The notes below the pieces were generated by a model. The model did not search any database. It was not told the DNA's origin and worked only from the letters and a program-made list of their open reading frames with translations. DNA of 64,000 nt from Oreocharis arfaki (Eukaryota > Chordata > Aves > Passeriformes > Paramythiidae), in NCBI GenBank assembly GCA_013398015.1, contig VZRR01007600.1:310001-374000 (forward strand), read 5' to 3'. Of the stretch, positions 43,101 through 49,520 are shown piece by piece. The stretch's first letter is position 1, and each line of letters begins with the position of its first letter. The position numbers and the translations under genes were made by a program.

Positions 43101-46100
43101 GGATTGAGACTGACTATATTTTCTCAGATAATATTTTATTCTAAATACATTTTTTTGAAAGTAATCTGCAGAATCACAGAAATTGATTAAAAATTGCTTA
43201 AATACTCTATTTGATGTTTTAAAATCTCCAACAAAATCAATGTCATCTTCTTTAGAGAGAATACTATTTTGATGGAGGATGCTGTTGGCTGTCACCTTTC
43301 TCACTCTAAGTGCACCTCCTCTTTGCCCCTGTGATCTCTTTCCTGCAAAGAGAACTGTACCACAGGACATGTGTTTTGAATCCGATTTTTTTGTTGCCCA
43401 ATAAAAACATCCATTATACAGTTCTGTGAGTACCTTAAGTTAGACTGCTCATTCACATCTGACACAAATTATCACAGGATCATGGAAGAAAGGTTTGGGC
43501 TGGAAGAGCTTCATCGTAAGTTCCGCAACTGGGAACTAACAGCAAATAAATCACCAGTACTCTGCACCAAGCACCACAGCAAGAACTGTGCACACTGGGA
43601 CTCGGTGGAAATACCAACCTTTTGCAGAAAGTACTAAGTATGCATGCTCAGAATTGATACTGGTGAACAAGCCACATTCAGTCCACGTGCCCATGAAGTT
43701 CACTTACACCATGCTGAGGTGCTGCATGTCTTCCTGCCACCCTTCCCCTCACATCATGGGACTGGCTCAGATCCCTGCACACAGCCTTTGCTTAGCTCAC
43801 TCTGCCCACGCGCCACCTCAGCTAACATGTTTGACACGACATTCTCACGCTGAGTGTCAGCTGGCAAACCCTGATGAAAGGTAGGAAAAGGCTGCTGAGG
43901 ATCTGGGTTCTACTAATGTGAGCTTCAGGTTACGCACGGCAGAACTACCTCAATTTCCTTGCTCTTCTTTCCCCTTTAGAAAATCCAAGTTCGGAATAAA
44001 AGAGCAAGAGAAGCTGCTTGCTCTTCTTCAAGAAGCTATGCTAGAAAGAGAAAATCTGAAGTTGCACCTGCATGGGTACAACATGGAGGGCAGAGATAAG
44101 TTTATCAGGGAGATGGGACAATATGCCCCCTGTTAATACACTAAAAATATCCACATATTTTCCTCCTTTTGAGAGAGAAGTTGCAGCCACCTCCATTAAT
44201 AAATTATGAGTGAATATAAAAGGACATACACTTCTCCACAGAGAACTTTAACTGTACAACATTGTACAGTACATCTGGACAGAAGGGAAGGAAAGGCAAA
44301 ATTTCCAGTGCCAAAGAACTGAACTATGCTGAAAGCAAACAGGCTTGTCCAATAATGCACAGCTAGTGAAGAAGGTATTTCTGAGATAAGACATAAACAA
44401 CTGGCAAGCTATTCCAGATTTAATACCAAAAGAAATTTCTTACTGGTTTGCAACTCTGAGATATCCCCACACAGACAGTACTGTAACCTGTTCAAATCAC
44501 TTTTCTCATTATTGGTTCTATAACTATCTTCCATATTACTAAATTGAGTGGTTAGTGAATTACAGTTTTACATATTAGACATGTTATATGAACAACCCAT
44601 TACTGATTGAGAAACTATAAACTTCAACTCTGTCCCTGTCACAGGTTTTAATGCATACCAGGAAGTTTGATTTAAGTTTCTAGTTTTACTTCCTCCAAGT
44701 ACAACCTCTGTGCTCCCTAAATGATTTTTCTCCTCACCCCAGTGGGAAGAATTACGGTGGGGTGTATGTGAAACCAGTTCCCTATTTTGAAAACACTGCC
44801 TTGGGTACCCTTCCTATCATTTAGTCACACAGTTTCCATCTTTTAACCTTTACTCTTCTTGAACTCTTTTGTATGTCGATTGTCTACCAGCATCTCATTG
44901 TGATTAACAAATATGCATTTATAATCTATTTGCCTTCTGGAATATTTTAACAACAATGACTGCAAACACATTATGCAGGTCTTGAGATAAGGTTGCTAGA
45001 GTGCTTGCTTAGCACATGAGGGATTTACACATTCCGTGTGTTATGAAAATACATAACAGTCGTGGACATGGACAAACATGTACAGAGACAACACCTACAG
45101 GATCTAATAGAAATACTTATGTTATCAAAAGCGTATGTTCATATTTAATATTAGGAAGGAAGGGAAACACTTTCAGGACAACTGCACCATATGCTACCAA
45201 CTTTATGTCAAGGGACTACAAAGCAAACTTGTGCTTTGTCTTCAATCTGTTTCATTCACAATGAAATTCTTTCTTACGAATTATTCATTAATACAGCTTT
45301 ACTATTTTGGGAGTCCTAAGCGAAAACTGTTTCCTTTCTGCATGGGTAGACAAGTGTGCTTTTCAGAGAAGAACAGGCTTTTTCCCCTGCTTTTTTGGAT
45401 ATTTGTGATTCAGCTCTTAAGGTTACCAGCATATACAGCAGGATCCCAGGCATTTCAGCACTTAGTATTTGCTTCAAGAGAACAGTCATGAAGAATTTAT
45501 ATGTATGCTAAAACGGATTTTATGCTGTTTGTGCTGAATCTTCTCCTCAAATGCTATCTACTAGGACACTTTTGCCTCCCTCATGCATCTTACAAGCCCG
45601 GATGGAGGACTGCAGGAGAGGCATTACCTTCTTGAACATTCTGGTGGAGTCTTCACTTATCTGCATGAATCGCATGATCACGTTGTTCAGGTAGATATCA
45701 CTCAATGTTGCATGGTCTTTGCTTTCTCTTCTCACTTGGTTCAGGAGTAAGTACCAGCAATTCACTGGTGACAAGAGGTTCTGGTCTTTCCTGAGGAAGG
45801 AGATACACACATGTATAATGTATAGAAATGAAAAAGTTATGTTATTAACTGAAATATCTCACTGACATCTACAGTCATAACTTGTTACGTTAAAATAGCT
45901 GCTTCTGAACAGTCAGCCTATCCATTCTTGGAATACCTCAGGTTAGGCAAGCCTCAGATGACTTTTAAGACACATTCAAGTCTCATGAGGCATGGATACA
46001 CTCTGCAAGCCACCTGAAAGTATAAAAATATCTTGCCACAAAGCTTAGAGATGGAGTACGTGTAAATATTTAAAATCAACAAAGGTCACTCCTGGAAGAG

Positions 46101-48418
46101 TAACAGTAATTAATTTTTGACATTAGAAATAAACAAGCACTGGAAGCACAACCCAAATTCTTCGTGAGCAAAATTGCAGGTACAGCTGTTTCACTGAACT
46201 GGATTTGTATAACTGATGAAGTAGAAGAAAATGTCTCAAGCATCCATATTCTGTGAGCAGTGCTCATAAATTCACAGCATTCATAAATATACTGCTACTG
46301 CTAGTCCTAGACGTGTCAATTACAAGACAAACAGCAGGACTGGACTTTTTCCAGTGATCCAATTCTGAATTCCCATGACAGACTTTCTGCAATGCAAGCC
46401 CACTCCCAGCTTTAATACAGCAAAAAGTGAAAGCAAAGATGACTTCTCATTTCTTTTACACAAGGCAAAATAAAAATACATGTAGTTCAGCAACTGTTTC
46501 ACAGACAACAAAAACTTATTTATAAAATTTGTCTCATGCTTTTATTGATATTTTAGTATCAAGTTTGCCTTTCAAGTAACTGCCCTAGAAACTTGCTGTT
46601 CTTTTTTATTCTTTTTCTTTTACAGGGACTCTCTAGTTAAAAGGATAAAGCACGCGGAGATAAAACAGGCCAAAATAGTGATTGAGGGAGAAACTCCTCC
46701 AACTCTTGGCAAACTCTTCTAATAATTAGCTATTCTCATTGTCATTTCTAACAATAATTACGGCCTTTAATTCCCATCTAATTGTCTACTTTTAGCTCTC
46801 ACCTTCGGAATCAAAGCAACAACAAATGATTAACAGACAAAGTCTTTTCTTCATCAGTGCTTTGCTATGAATCAGGAGCTAAGAAAACTTCCTCCATTTG
46901 TTTCAGATAGACATCTTAACAGCATTACTTCACAGCAAGGGGTTTTATCAGCCAGGTCAGACAACATGAGCACTCCTGAAGGGCCATGCTGATATTAATT
47001 GGTCCTCACTGCTTCTGCATGTCCTAAAGCCGATTGCACAGACCTTCCTGATTGTTCTGGGGGCAATGGTGGGAATAGCTCAGGGGACCAACAACTAAAG
47101 CAACTTTTGCTGTAACCTCTTCTCAAAGCAGAGAACTGCAAGAACAAAGCCAAAGGCAAAACTCAAGTCATAACCCCCATGCACAACTGCCAGTCTGGAT
47201 TTAATATGTCTAAGAACAAGGAAAGATGTTTGTATGCACAAGGAAAAAAGATTTTGCCACAAGCGGAATAAAAGCCAGGGCTCTCTTTGAGTGGTGACAT
47301 ATGCACAAGTTGGTTATTTCAGAGAATCACTGAGTCACTAAAATAAATTTTAAGAAATATATATTAATACTCCTTGAACTGTGCAAGCTGTATTTAATTA
47401 ACCTTTTGTTTGCCAGATGTATCTGGAAAAGACTTTTGTCTTGAAACAACAGCTCTGTCTGTGTATCTCTAGCACAGCACTGAGTGAACAGTGGGAAAAC
47501 TATTTTTTAGTTTTACAAACACAAAATACTGTTCTAGATCCCTAAGCATAACAGGGCCAGACACATGCATTCATTAATCAGCTCAAGTCAGAAAAATAAC
47601 CACATGAGACTATGTCAGCAAGTGATGCACTTGAAACACTTCAGAAAACATACTGTACACAGTATGCCAGATACTACTTGACCACTTGTTTTGCACAAAA
47701 GATAATATGCCATTAAAGGGATACATTAAATTGTAAACAATGCATAATGTTCACATCATCTTTATTTCCAGGAATCAGAGGGGTGAAGACACAGCAAAGT
47801 TCACATGTAACAACAAAGCAAAATAGTTTTTTTATTAATGTCTTTCTTGTCATTGTTGTAATGTGGACTGACCTTCCTGCAGATACTTTAAAACCCTATC
47901 AACTCCACTAGAGATCAGCACACAGCTCTCAAGCACTTTTGGGGCTCTGCATCTCTTCTAGATACTGGTTGTATTTTAAAATCCATATGGGAGGTTAGAG
48001 ATAATATTTGTGCAACTTACCTTTTAAGAAACTGAAACTATTTGTCAGAAGCTGACCTGAGTAACTGCAGAGAGCCACATCAACAACAATATTTAGGCAC
48101 TCATCTACCTTCAACTGAAATGAGAACTGCTACACTGCTAAGCAAGGGTAGAAATTTTAAACAGGCCTTTGAACCAGCAACAGGTATAACATGGGGGTGA
48201 TGGGCAAGCAAGTTTCTCTTACTTGTACTGCTGATGATCCTTTGTACTTCTTGTTTTTGCCATGAACCTCTCTGCTAGTTTTTCCAGGTTTCGGGAATAC
48301 TCCATCTCTATTTCCGACTTCTTGCGGAAGAAATCCTGCAGATCCTGAAGAAGCTGCACTCTCATTTCAGTCTGCTGCTCCAGGCATTTCTGCTGCTCAA
48401 CGAGTTGAGCTCGGATCT
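4050..48418 (-). CDS. SRGAP1: SRGAP1 (SLIT-ROBO Rho GTPase-activating protein 1), coding exons 2-15, partial at both ends
   Basis: Fourteen exons splice into 582 uninterrupted codons. The family protein is a cytoplasmic, membrane-associated adaptor: its inverse F-BAR dimer shapes membranes, its RhoGAP domain inactivates Rho-family GTPases (Cdc42 and RhoA for SRGAP1), and its SH3 domain binds ROBO receptors downstream of SLIT in neuronal and cell migration. Seen here are the F-BAR region (about residues 23-470, if exon 1 supplies 22 residues as I recall for human), a basic proline-rich linker (PPKPQKHRK) and the start of RhoGAP with the arginine-finger motif GIFRVSGSQ. SRGAP1 is preferred over SRGAP3 because of EIRAQLVEQQKCLEQQTEMR and SGDPVFHIRLEERHQRR, and over SRGAP2 because SRGAP2 lacks the PPKPQKHRK linker; this rests on remembered sequences. 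The full protein is about 1085 residues, so roughly half is present. The start codon, promoter, last RhoGAP exons, SH3 and tail are outside the window. Confidence 0.96.
4185..5715 (-). other. SRGAP1 intron 14
   Basis: This 1531-nt AT-rich intron contains nothing recognisable apart from a short direct repeat of CAGTACACA near 5605-5622. Confidence 0.9.
5716..5793 (-). CDS. SRGAP1: SRGAP1 exon 14, RhoGAP arginine finger
   Basis: This 78-nt exon between cttttctgcag and donor GTAATT encodes, after a split Gly, LQHQGIFRVSGSQVEVNDIK and NSFER plus a split Gly. The Arg in GIFRVSGS is the arginine finger that RhoGAP proteins insert into the GTPase active site. It is intact, so the gene looks catalytically competent as far as this window shows. 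Confidence 0.97.
5794..5954 (-). other. SRGAP1 intron 13
   Basis: A 161-nt short intron between the two exons that open the RhoGAP domain. Both splice sites are canonical. Confidence 0.93.
5955..6015 (-). CDS. SRGAP1: SRGAP1 exon 13, start of RhoGAP domain
   Basis: This 61-nt exon between tttctgcag and donor GTAAGC encodes DSGQVIPLIVESCIRFINLY plus the first base of Gly. This is the first helix of the RhoGAP fold (IPLIVESCIRFI). It lies 161 nt from exon 14. Confidence 0.97.
6016..9698 (-). other. SRGAP1 intron 12
   Basis: A 3.7-kb intron. Most is AT-rich. A block at about 6640-6910 is clearly more GC- and CpG-rich than its surroundings and has no identified origin. No exon or repeat family was recognised. 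Confidence 0.88.
9699..9801 (-). CDS. SRGAP1: SRGAP1 exon 12, basic proline-rich linker
   Basis: This 103-nt exon between ttcccttag and donor GTACTG encodes PPNLPPKPQKHRKPRPRSQY and NAKLFNGDLELFIK. It is the proline- and arginine-rich linker between F-BAR and RhoGAP. SRGAP3 has a similar but different linker, while SRGAP2 lacks it, which helps assign the paralogue. It starts by completing an Arg codon and ends in phase 0. Confidence 0.96.
11014..11032. repeat. 19-bp direct repeat, copy 1
   Basis: CTGTTTACACAGCAGGGAA occurs here and again at 11774-11792, exactly 760 bp away in the same intron. The context is only weakly similar outside the core (TTCTTT upstream of both). Confidence 0.85.
11774..11792. 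repeat. 19-bp direct repeat, copy 2
   Basis: The second exact copy of CTGTTTACACAGCAGGGAA. A 12-bp part of the core (TTTACACAGCAG) recurs at 14923-14934 in the next intron. Confidence 0.85.
12166..12193 (-). CDS. SRGAP1: SRGAP1 exon 11, 28-nt microexon
   Basis: The exon is bounded by gaactttctag and AG|GTAAGA. Its 28 bases complete the Gly codon of exon 10, encode HRAEYMTT, and leave two bases (AG) that combine with the first G of exon 12 to make Arg. The result, GHRAEYMTTRPP, matches the remembered human linker. It cannot be skipped without a frameshift, alone or together with exon 12 (28 + 103 = 131 nt), so it is probably constitutive. It is far too short to be found from open frames. Confidence 0.93.
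14227..14242. repeat. 16-bp perfect palindrome
   Basis: CCTGGATCGATCCAGG equals its own reverse complement with no spacer. It lies in intron 10. Confidence 0.9.
15129..15154. repeat. Inverted repeat with 10-bp arms
   Basis: TGGTAGCTGT and ACAGCTACCA are exact reverse complements around the 6-nt loop CTAAAA. An outer AGAAGA / TCTTCT pair could extend the stem across a bulge on the left side. It lies in intron 10. Confidence 0.85.
16448..16532 (-). CDS. SRGAP1: SRGAP1 exon 10, end of F-BAR extension
   Basis: This 85-nt exon between ctctacag and donor GTAAGT encodes KFREYLEGSNLITKLQAKHD and LLQRTLGE, plus the first base of a Gly codon. Human has, as I remember, KLREYLEG at the start. The single left-over base requires a phase-1 partner, which is the 28-nt microexon 4.3 kb downstream in the gene. 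Confidence 0.96.
16533..16651 (-). other. SRGAP1 intron 9
   Basis: At 119 nt this is the shortest intron in the window, with donor GTATGT and acceptor ctctacag. Confidence 0.93.
16652..16849 (-). CDS. SRGAP1: SRGAP1 exon 9, F-BAR extension
   Basis: This 198-nt, 66-codon exon has acceptor taataccag and donor GTATGT. It encodes VKKTTEATLQTIQDMVTIED, the serine-rich QHSRSTESVKSTVSETYLSK and AKRRANQQETEQFYFM. The segment up to QQETEQFYF is strongly conserved in srGAPs. It is separated from exon 10 by an intron of only 119 nt. Phase is 0 at both ends. Confidence 0.97.
16850..18512 (-). other. SRGAP1 intron 8
   Basis: A 1.66-kb intron with nothing recognised beyond a T-run near 17739-17749. Confidence 0.9.
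18513..18614 (-). CDS. SRGAP1: SRGAP1 exon 8, F-BAR extension
   Basis: This 102-nt, 34-codon exon lies between ctttgttag and donor GTAAGA. It encodes VCQVTAQQPVQAELMLRYQQ and LQSRLATLKIENEE, coiled-coil-like sequence in the srGAP-specific extension of the F-BAR domain. Phase is 0 at both ends. Confidence 0.97.
18615..19392 (-). other. SRGAP1 intron 7
   Basis: A 778-nt intron that opens with the unusual donor GTCTGT. Nothing else was recognised in it. Confidence 0.9.
19393..19614 (-). CDS. SRGAP1: SRGAP1 exon 7, F-BAR end and extension
   Basis: This 222-nt, 74-codon exon is preceded by gttttttag. It encodes CCDLGYHASLNRALRTYLSA, ETSRHEGLDIIENAVDSLEP, and MKFEFQSHMGDE at its end. The donor reads GAG|GTCTGT, which departs from the GTRAGT consensus after the GT. 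Frame and homology place the boundary here: exon 8 continues with VCQV as in the family. Phase is 0 at both ends. Confidence 0.96.
20735..20761. repeat. Inverted repeat with 9-bp arms
   Basis: CATATGAAC and GTTCATATG flank a 9-nt spacer in intron 6. The spacer begins with ATATG, which partly echoes the arm. Confidence 0.85.
20941..21000. repeat. 30-bp tandem duplication
   Basis: Two adjacent 30-bp units both start with TAGAAGGGA and share TGAAACA.TTCAC. They match well over the first 23 bases and diverge after that. Confidence 0.75.
22364..22410. repeat. TA/CA-rich microsatellite
   Basis: Short runs of TATATA followed by six near-contiguous CA units, in intron 6. Confidence 0.7.
26727..26855 (-). 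CDS. SRGAP1: SRGAP1 exon 6, F-BAR core
   Basis: This 129-nt, 43-codon exon has acceptor tttcctag and donor GTAAGT. It encodes RQAKYSENKLKSIKARNEYL, then EATNASVFKYYIHDLSDLID. The run KARNEYLL.LEATNA is a hallmark of F-BAR helix 3 in this family. It is too short and internal to show as a long open frame. Phase is 0 at both ends. Confidence 0.97.
26856..27244 (-). other. SRGAP1 intron 5
   Basis: A 389-nt AT-rich intron between two F-BAR exons. No internal feature was seen. Confidence 0.92.
27245..27427 (-). CDS. SRGAP1: SRGAP1 exon 5, F-BAR core and basic segment
   Basis: This 183-nt, 61-codon exon lies between ttttgcag and donor GTAATA. It encodes VMKTYHMYHAESISAESKLK, then a lysine/glutamate-rich helix, SGDPVFHIRLEERHQRR and SSVKKIEKMKEK. 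The SGDPVFHIRLEER stretch distinguishes SRGAP1 from SRGAP2 and SRGAP3, which differ there. Phase is 0 at both ends. Confidence 0.97.
27428..37374 (-). other. SRGAP1 intron 4
   Basis: A 9.9-kb intron that hosts the CR1 element at 29612-31048. The remainder is AT-rich, with somewhat GC-richer patches near 28060-28420 and 35930-36020. No other element or exon was recognised. Confidence 0.88.
29612..31048 (+). mobile_element. 5'-truncated, degenerate CR1 LINE
   Basis: This is a non-LTR retrotransposon fragment beginning inside the reverse-transcriptase ORF and ending at the typical CR1 3' terminus, atattctgtgattctgt. Recognisable pieces in order, in shifting frames, are GPDGINPRILQEL; DDWKLVNIAPAFKK and EDPGNYRPVPLTS; VIFLDF...TVSHSILLDKM (about 29943-30012); SGVPQGSILGPVLFNIFIND (about 30118-30177); and RRATRMVKGLVGKPYEEQPR. 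There are several frameshifts and stops, and the catalytic FADD box reads FTGD, so it is inactive. The 3' part (30830-31048) matches the CR1 tail with TGGAACAGACTCCC and the octamer repeats. It lies in SRGAP1 intron 4, antisense to the gene. CR1 usually makes no target-site duplication, and none was seen. Confidence 0.95.
37375..37437 (-). CDS. SRGAP1: SRGAP1 exon 4, short F-BAR exon
   Basis: This 63-nt exon encodes exactly 21 residues, SKEISFQLHEDLMKVLNELY plus T. A T-run and ttacag form the acceptor and GTAAGT is a strong donor. It is symmetrical (phase 0 at both ends), so skipping it would keep frame but remove part of an F-BAR helix. It joins smoothly to FKK of exon 3 and VMKTYHMYHAE of exon 5. 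Confidence 0.97.
42784..42835 (-). mobile_element. Possible CR1 3'-end remnant
   Basis: The plus strand reads ttatagaatcacagaattgt, which matches the inverted CR1 terminal octamers, followed by weakly similar sequence. It is short and degraded, and could be chance. Confidence 0.4.
43470..43530 (-). mobile_element. Probable ancient CR1 3'-end remnant
   Basis: The plus strand reads atcacaggatcatggaagaa and then ggtttgggctggaagagctt. This resembles the reverse complement of the CR1 3' region (AATCATAGAATCATGG..GGTTTGGGTTGGAAGGGACC). Similarity fades after about 60 bases, so boundaries are approximate. Confidence 0.6.
43980..44136 (+). other. Exon-like plus-strand frame (possible coiled-coil terminal exon, unidentified)
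   Basis: The tract tcttctttcccctttag precedes a frame reading KSKFGIKEQEKLLALLQEAM, then LERENLKLHLHGYNMEGRDK and FIREMGQYAPC, then TAA. Leucine spacing suggests a coiled coil. An AATAAA lies at 44198-44203, about 60 nt past the stop. I do not recognise it, and it lies antisense in SRGAP1 intron 3. Chance is a real possibility. Confidence 0.2.
44251..44270. repeat. Palindrome with 9-bp arms
   Basis: ACTGTACAA and TTGTACAGT flank a 2-nt spacer, CA, in intron 3. Confidence 0.85.
45628..45790 (-). CDS. SRGAP1: SRGAP1 exon 3, F-BAR core
   Basis: This 163-nt exon has acceptor ccttcctcag and donor GTAATG. Its first base completes the split Lys codon and it ends on a codon boundary. It encodes KDQNLLSPVNCWYLLLNQVR through to STRMFKK, with the NCWYLLLNQVRRES segment typical of srGAP proteins. 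This is the conserved F-BAR (FCH) region that contributes to dimerisation and membrane binding. Confidence 0.97.
46626..46722 (+). other. Exon-like plus-strand frame (possible terminal exon, unidentified)
   Basis: A long pyrimidine tract ending ttcttttacag is followed by a 31-codon frame to TAA. It reads DSLVKRIKHAEIKQAKIVIE and then GETPPTLGKLF. The composition is protein-like (charged, with few rare residues) and the acceptor looks strong. I do not recognise the peptide. No partner exon with a donor in matching phase was identified, and the frame is short enough to be chance. It lies antisense in SRGAP1 intron 2. Confidence 0.2.
47649..47666. repeat. Palindrome with 8-bp arms
   Basis: CATACTGT and ACAGTATG flank a 2-nt spacer, AC, in intron 2. 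Confidence 0.85.
48223..48418 (-). CDS. SRGAP1: SRGAP1 exon 2, N-terminal F-BAR helices
   Basis: This 196-nt exon runs from acceptor ctctcattag to donor GTAAGA. It begins with two bases (AG) that complete a Glu codon opened in exon 1 and ends with the first two bases of a Lys codon. It encodes EIRAQLVEQQKCLEQQTEMR followed by LLQDLQDFFRKKSEIEMEYS and ends in DHQQYK. The pattern is long charged amphipathic helix, the start of the F-BAR coiled-coil core. The in-frame sequence upstream of EIRAQ is intron read-through, so the Met at about 48479 is not a real start. Confidence 0.97.
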
Positions 48419-49225
48419 CTAATGAGAGAAACACATATTCACTCAGGTCAGTGCAAGCAAATGGATTGAGTGTTACCAACCAAAATTACAAACACTTCAG
48501 TGTACTTCAGCCTCACAGCCACATCAGCTGGATCTGGATTTCACCTCCCATGGTGGGGGGTGCAGCAGTGGCAGCTCTCACTTCTGCCACCACATGCTTA
48601 ATGCCCAGCATCCTCCCACCTGCTGTCTGTCTCTCAAACGGCTGTGGCAGGGGCTCAGGACTCTCCTCCTTCAGAGCCTCCACCTTCCTCTCCCATCCTC
48701 CTTCTGGCCTCTGGCACTAGCGTAACATTCAGCTTGGAATGATCTCCTTGCAGAAGGTGGTGCTGCCCCGATGAATGGCTGGATAAACAAGCACCCTTTG
48801 GGCCAGAATCAGCCTGCTGACTGTCAGGTGTTCTATGCTGGCTTGTATCATCATGTACACCACAGAAACAACCTTGTGATAAATTCTGGAGGCAGTATCC
48901 ATTATAACTGTGCACAGGTGAGCTTCCATATCTGCCTCATCTCTGCCAGGGAGGAAACTGGTGTACTATATGTGCATTCACCAGTGTTTTACAGCAAATA
49001 TAGAGGAAAACACGTACCTATATTTAGAGACAACTATTTGAAAATTTGCACAAGGTTACAGAGATTGTAGTATATTTTTTAGTACTAAAAAAACCAAATA
49101 GTTTAGAAGAGAATATATGCTCACAGTTCTCTTCTAGAGCAATAGGGAAAAGCCTCTGATTTCTTACCACTTTTTGCCATATGCAAAACTACTAAGCGGC
49201 AGGGTTTTTATTTTAGAGTTTTCTG

Positions 49226-49300
49226 GGGGTTTTTTTTGTTTTGTTTGTTTGTTTTTGGTTTTTATTATTTTAAATTTTTTTTAAATTTTATTTTTTAGCA
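49226..49300. repeat. T-rich low-complexity tract
   Basis: T-runs broken by G, with three TTTG-like units in the middle, then TTTTAAATTT repeats. It lies in intron 1. On the minus strand it is A-rich, so it could be the remnant of a poly-A tail, but no attached retrocopy was recognised. Confidence 0.75.
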
Positions 49301-49462
49301 CTTTTATTCCCTGAGTGCTAACCAGTTAAACACATTCTGAGAACACTTAGTCTAAAAAGATCACTCTGGTTCTTTAGAGTTCATTACATTTTTGTCAGCT
49401 GCCCAGGCACAATGTACTCCAATACTGTGGAGTAAAAACAGGAGTAAACGCTTTGTGACAAT

Positions 49463-49520
49463 GATGTATGTGTATATTACATATATATACACAATACACA
49501 ATAATATATGTGTGTTTTTA
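49463..49520. repeat. TA/TG-rich microsatellite-like tract
   Basis: Alternating purine-pyrimidine sequence with TATATA, TGTG and ACAC segments, in intron 1. Confidence 0.7.

Larger units (their letters stand above)
37438..45627 (-). other. SRGAP1 intron 3
   Basis: An 8.2-kb intron. It contains two probable CR1 3'-end remnants near 42784 and 43470, a plus-strand exon-like frame at 43980-44136 and a 20-bp palindrome at 44251-44270. The plus-strand open frame at 41760-42158 has low-complexity composition and no recognisable domain. Confidence 0.88.
45791..48222 (-). other. SRGAP1 intron 2
   Basis: A 2.4-kb intron. It contains a plus-strand acceptor-like site followed by a 31-codon frame (46626-46722) and an 18-bp palindrome at 47649-47666. 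Confidence 0.88.

Noticed and set aside
4050..48418. SRGAP2 or SRGAP3 as the identity of the gene
   Set aside because: SRGAP2 lacks the PPKPQKHRK linker and SRGAP3 has a different linker and different exon 2 and exon 5 residues. The match to SRGAP1 is nearly complete from memory, though a database alignment would be decisive.
48219..48479. Treating the whole open frame as an N-terminus (MVTLNPFACTDLSEY...)
   Set aside because: The family sequence begins only at EIRAQ and an acceptor AG sits immediately before it. The upstream residues are intron read-through.
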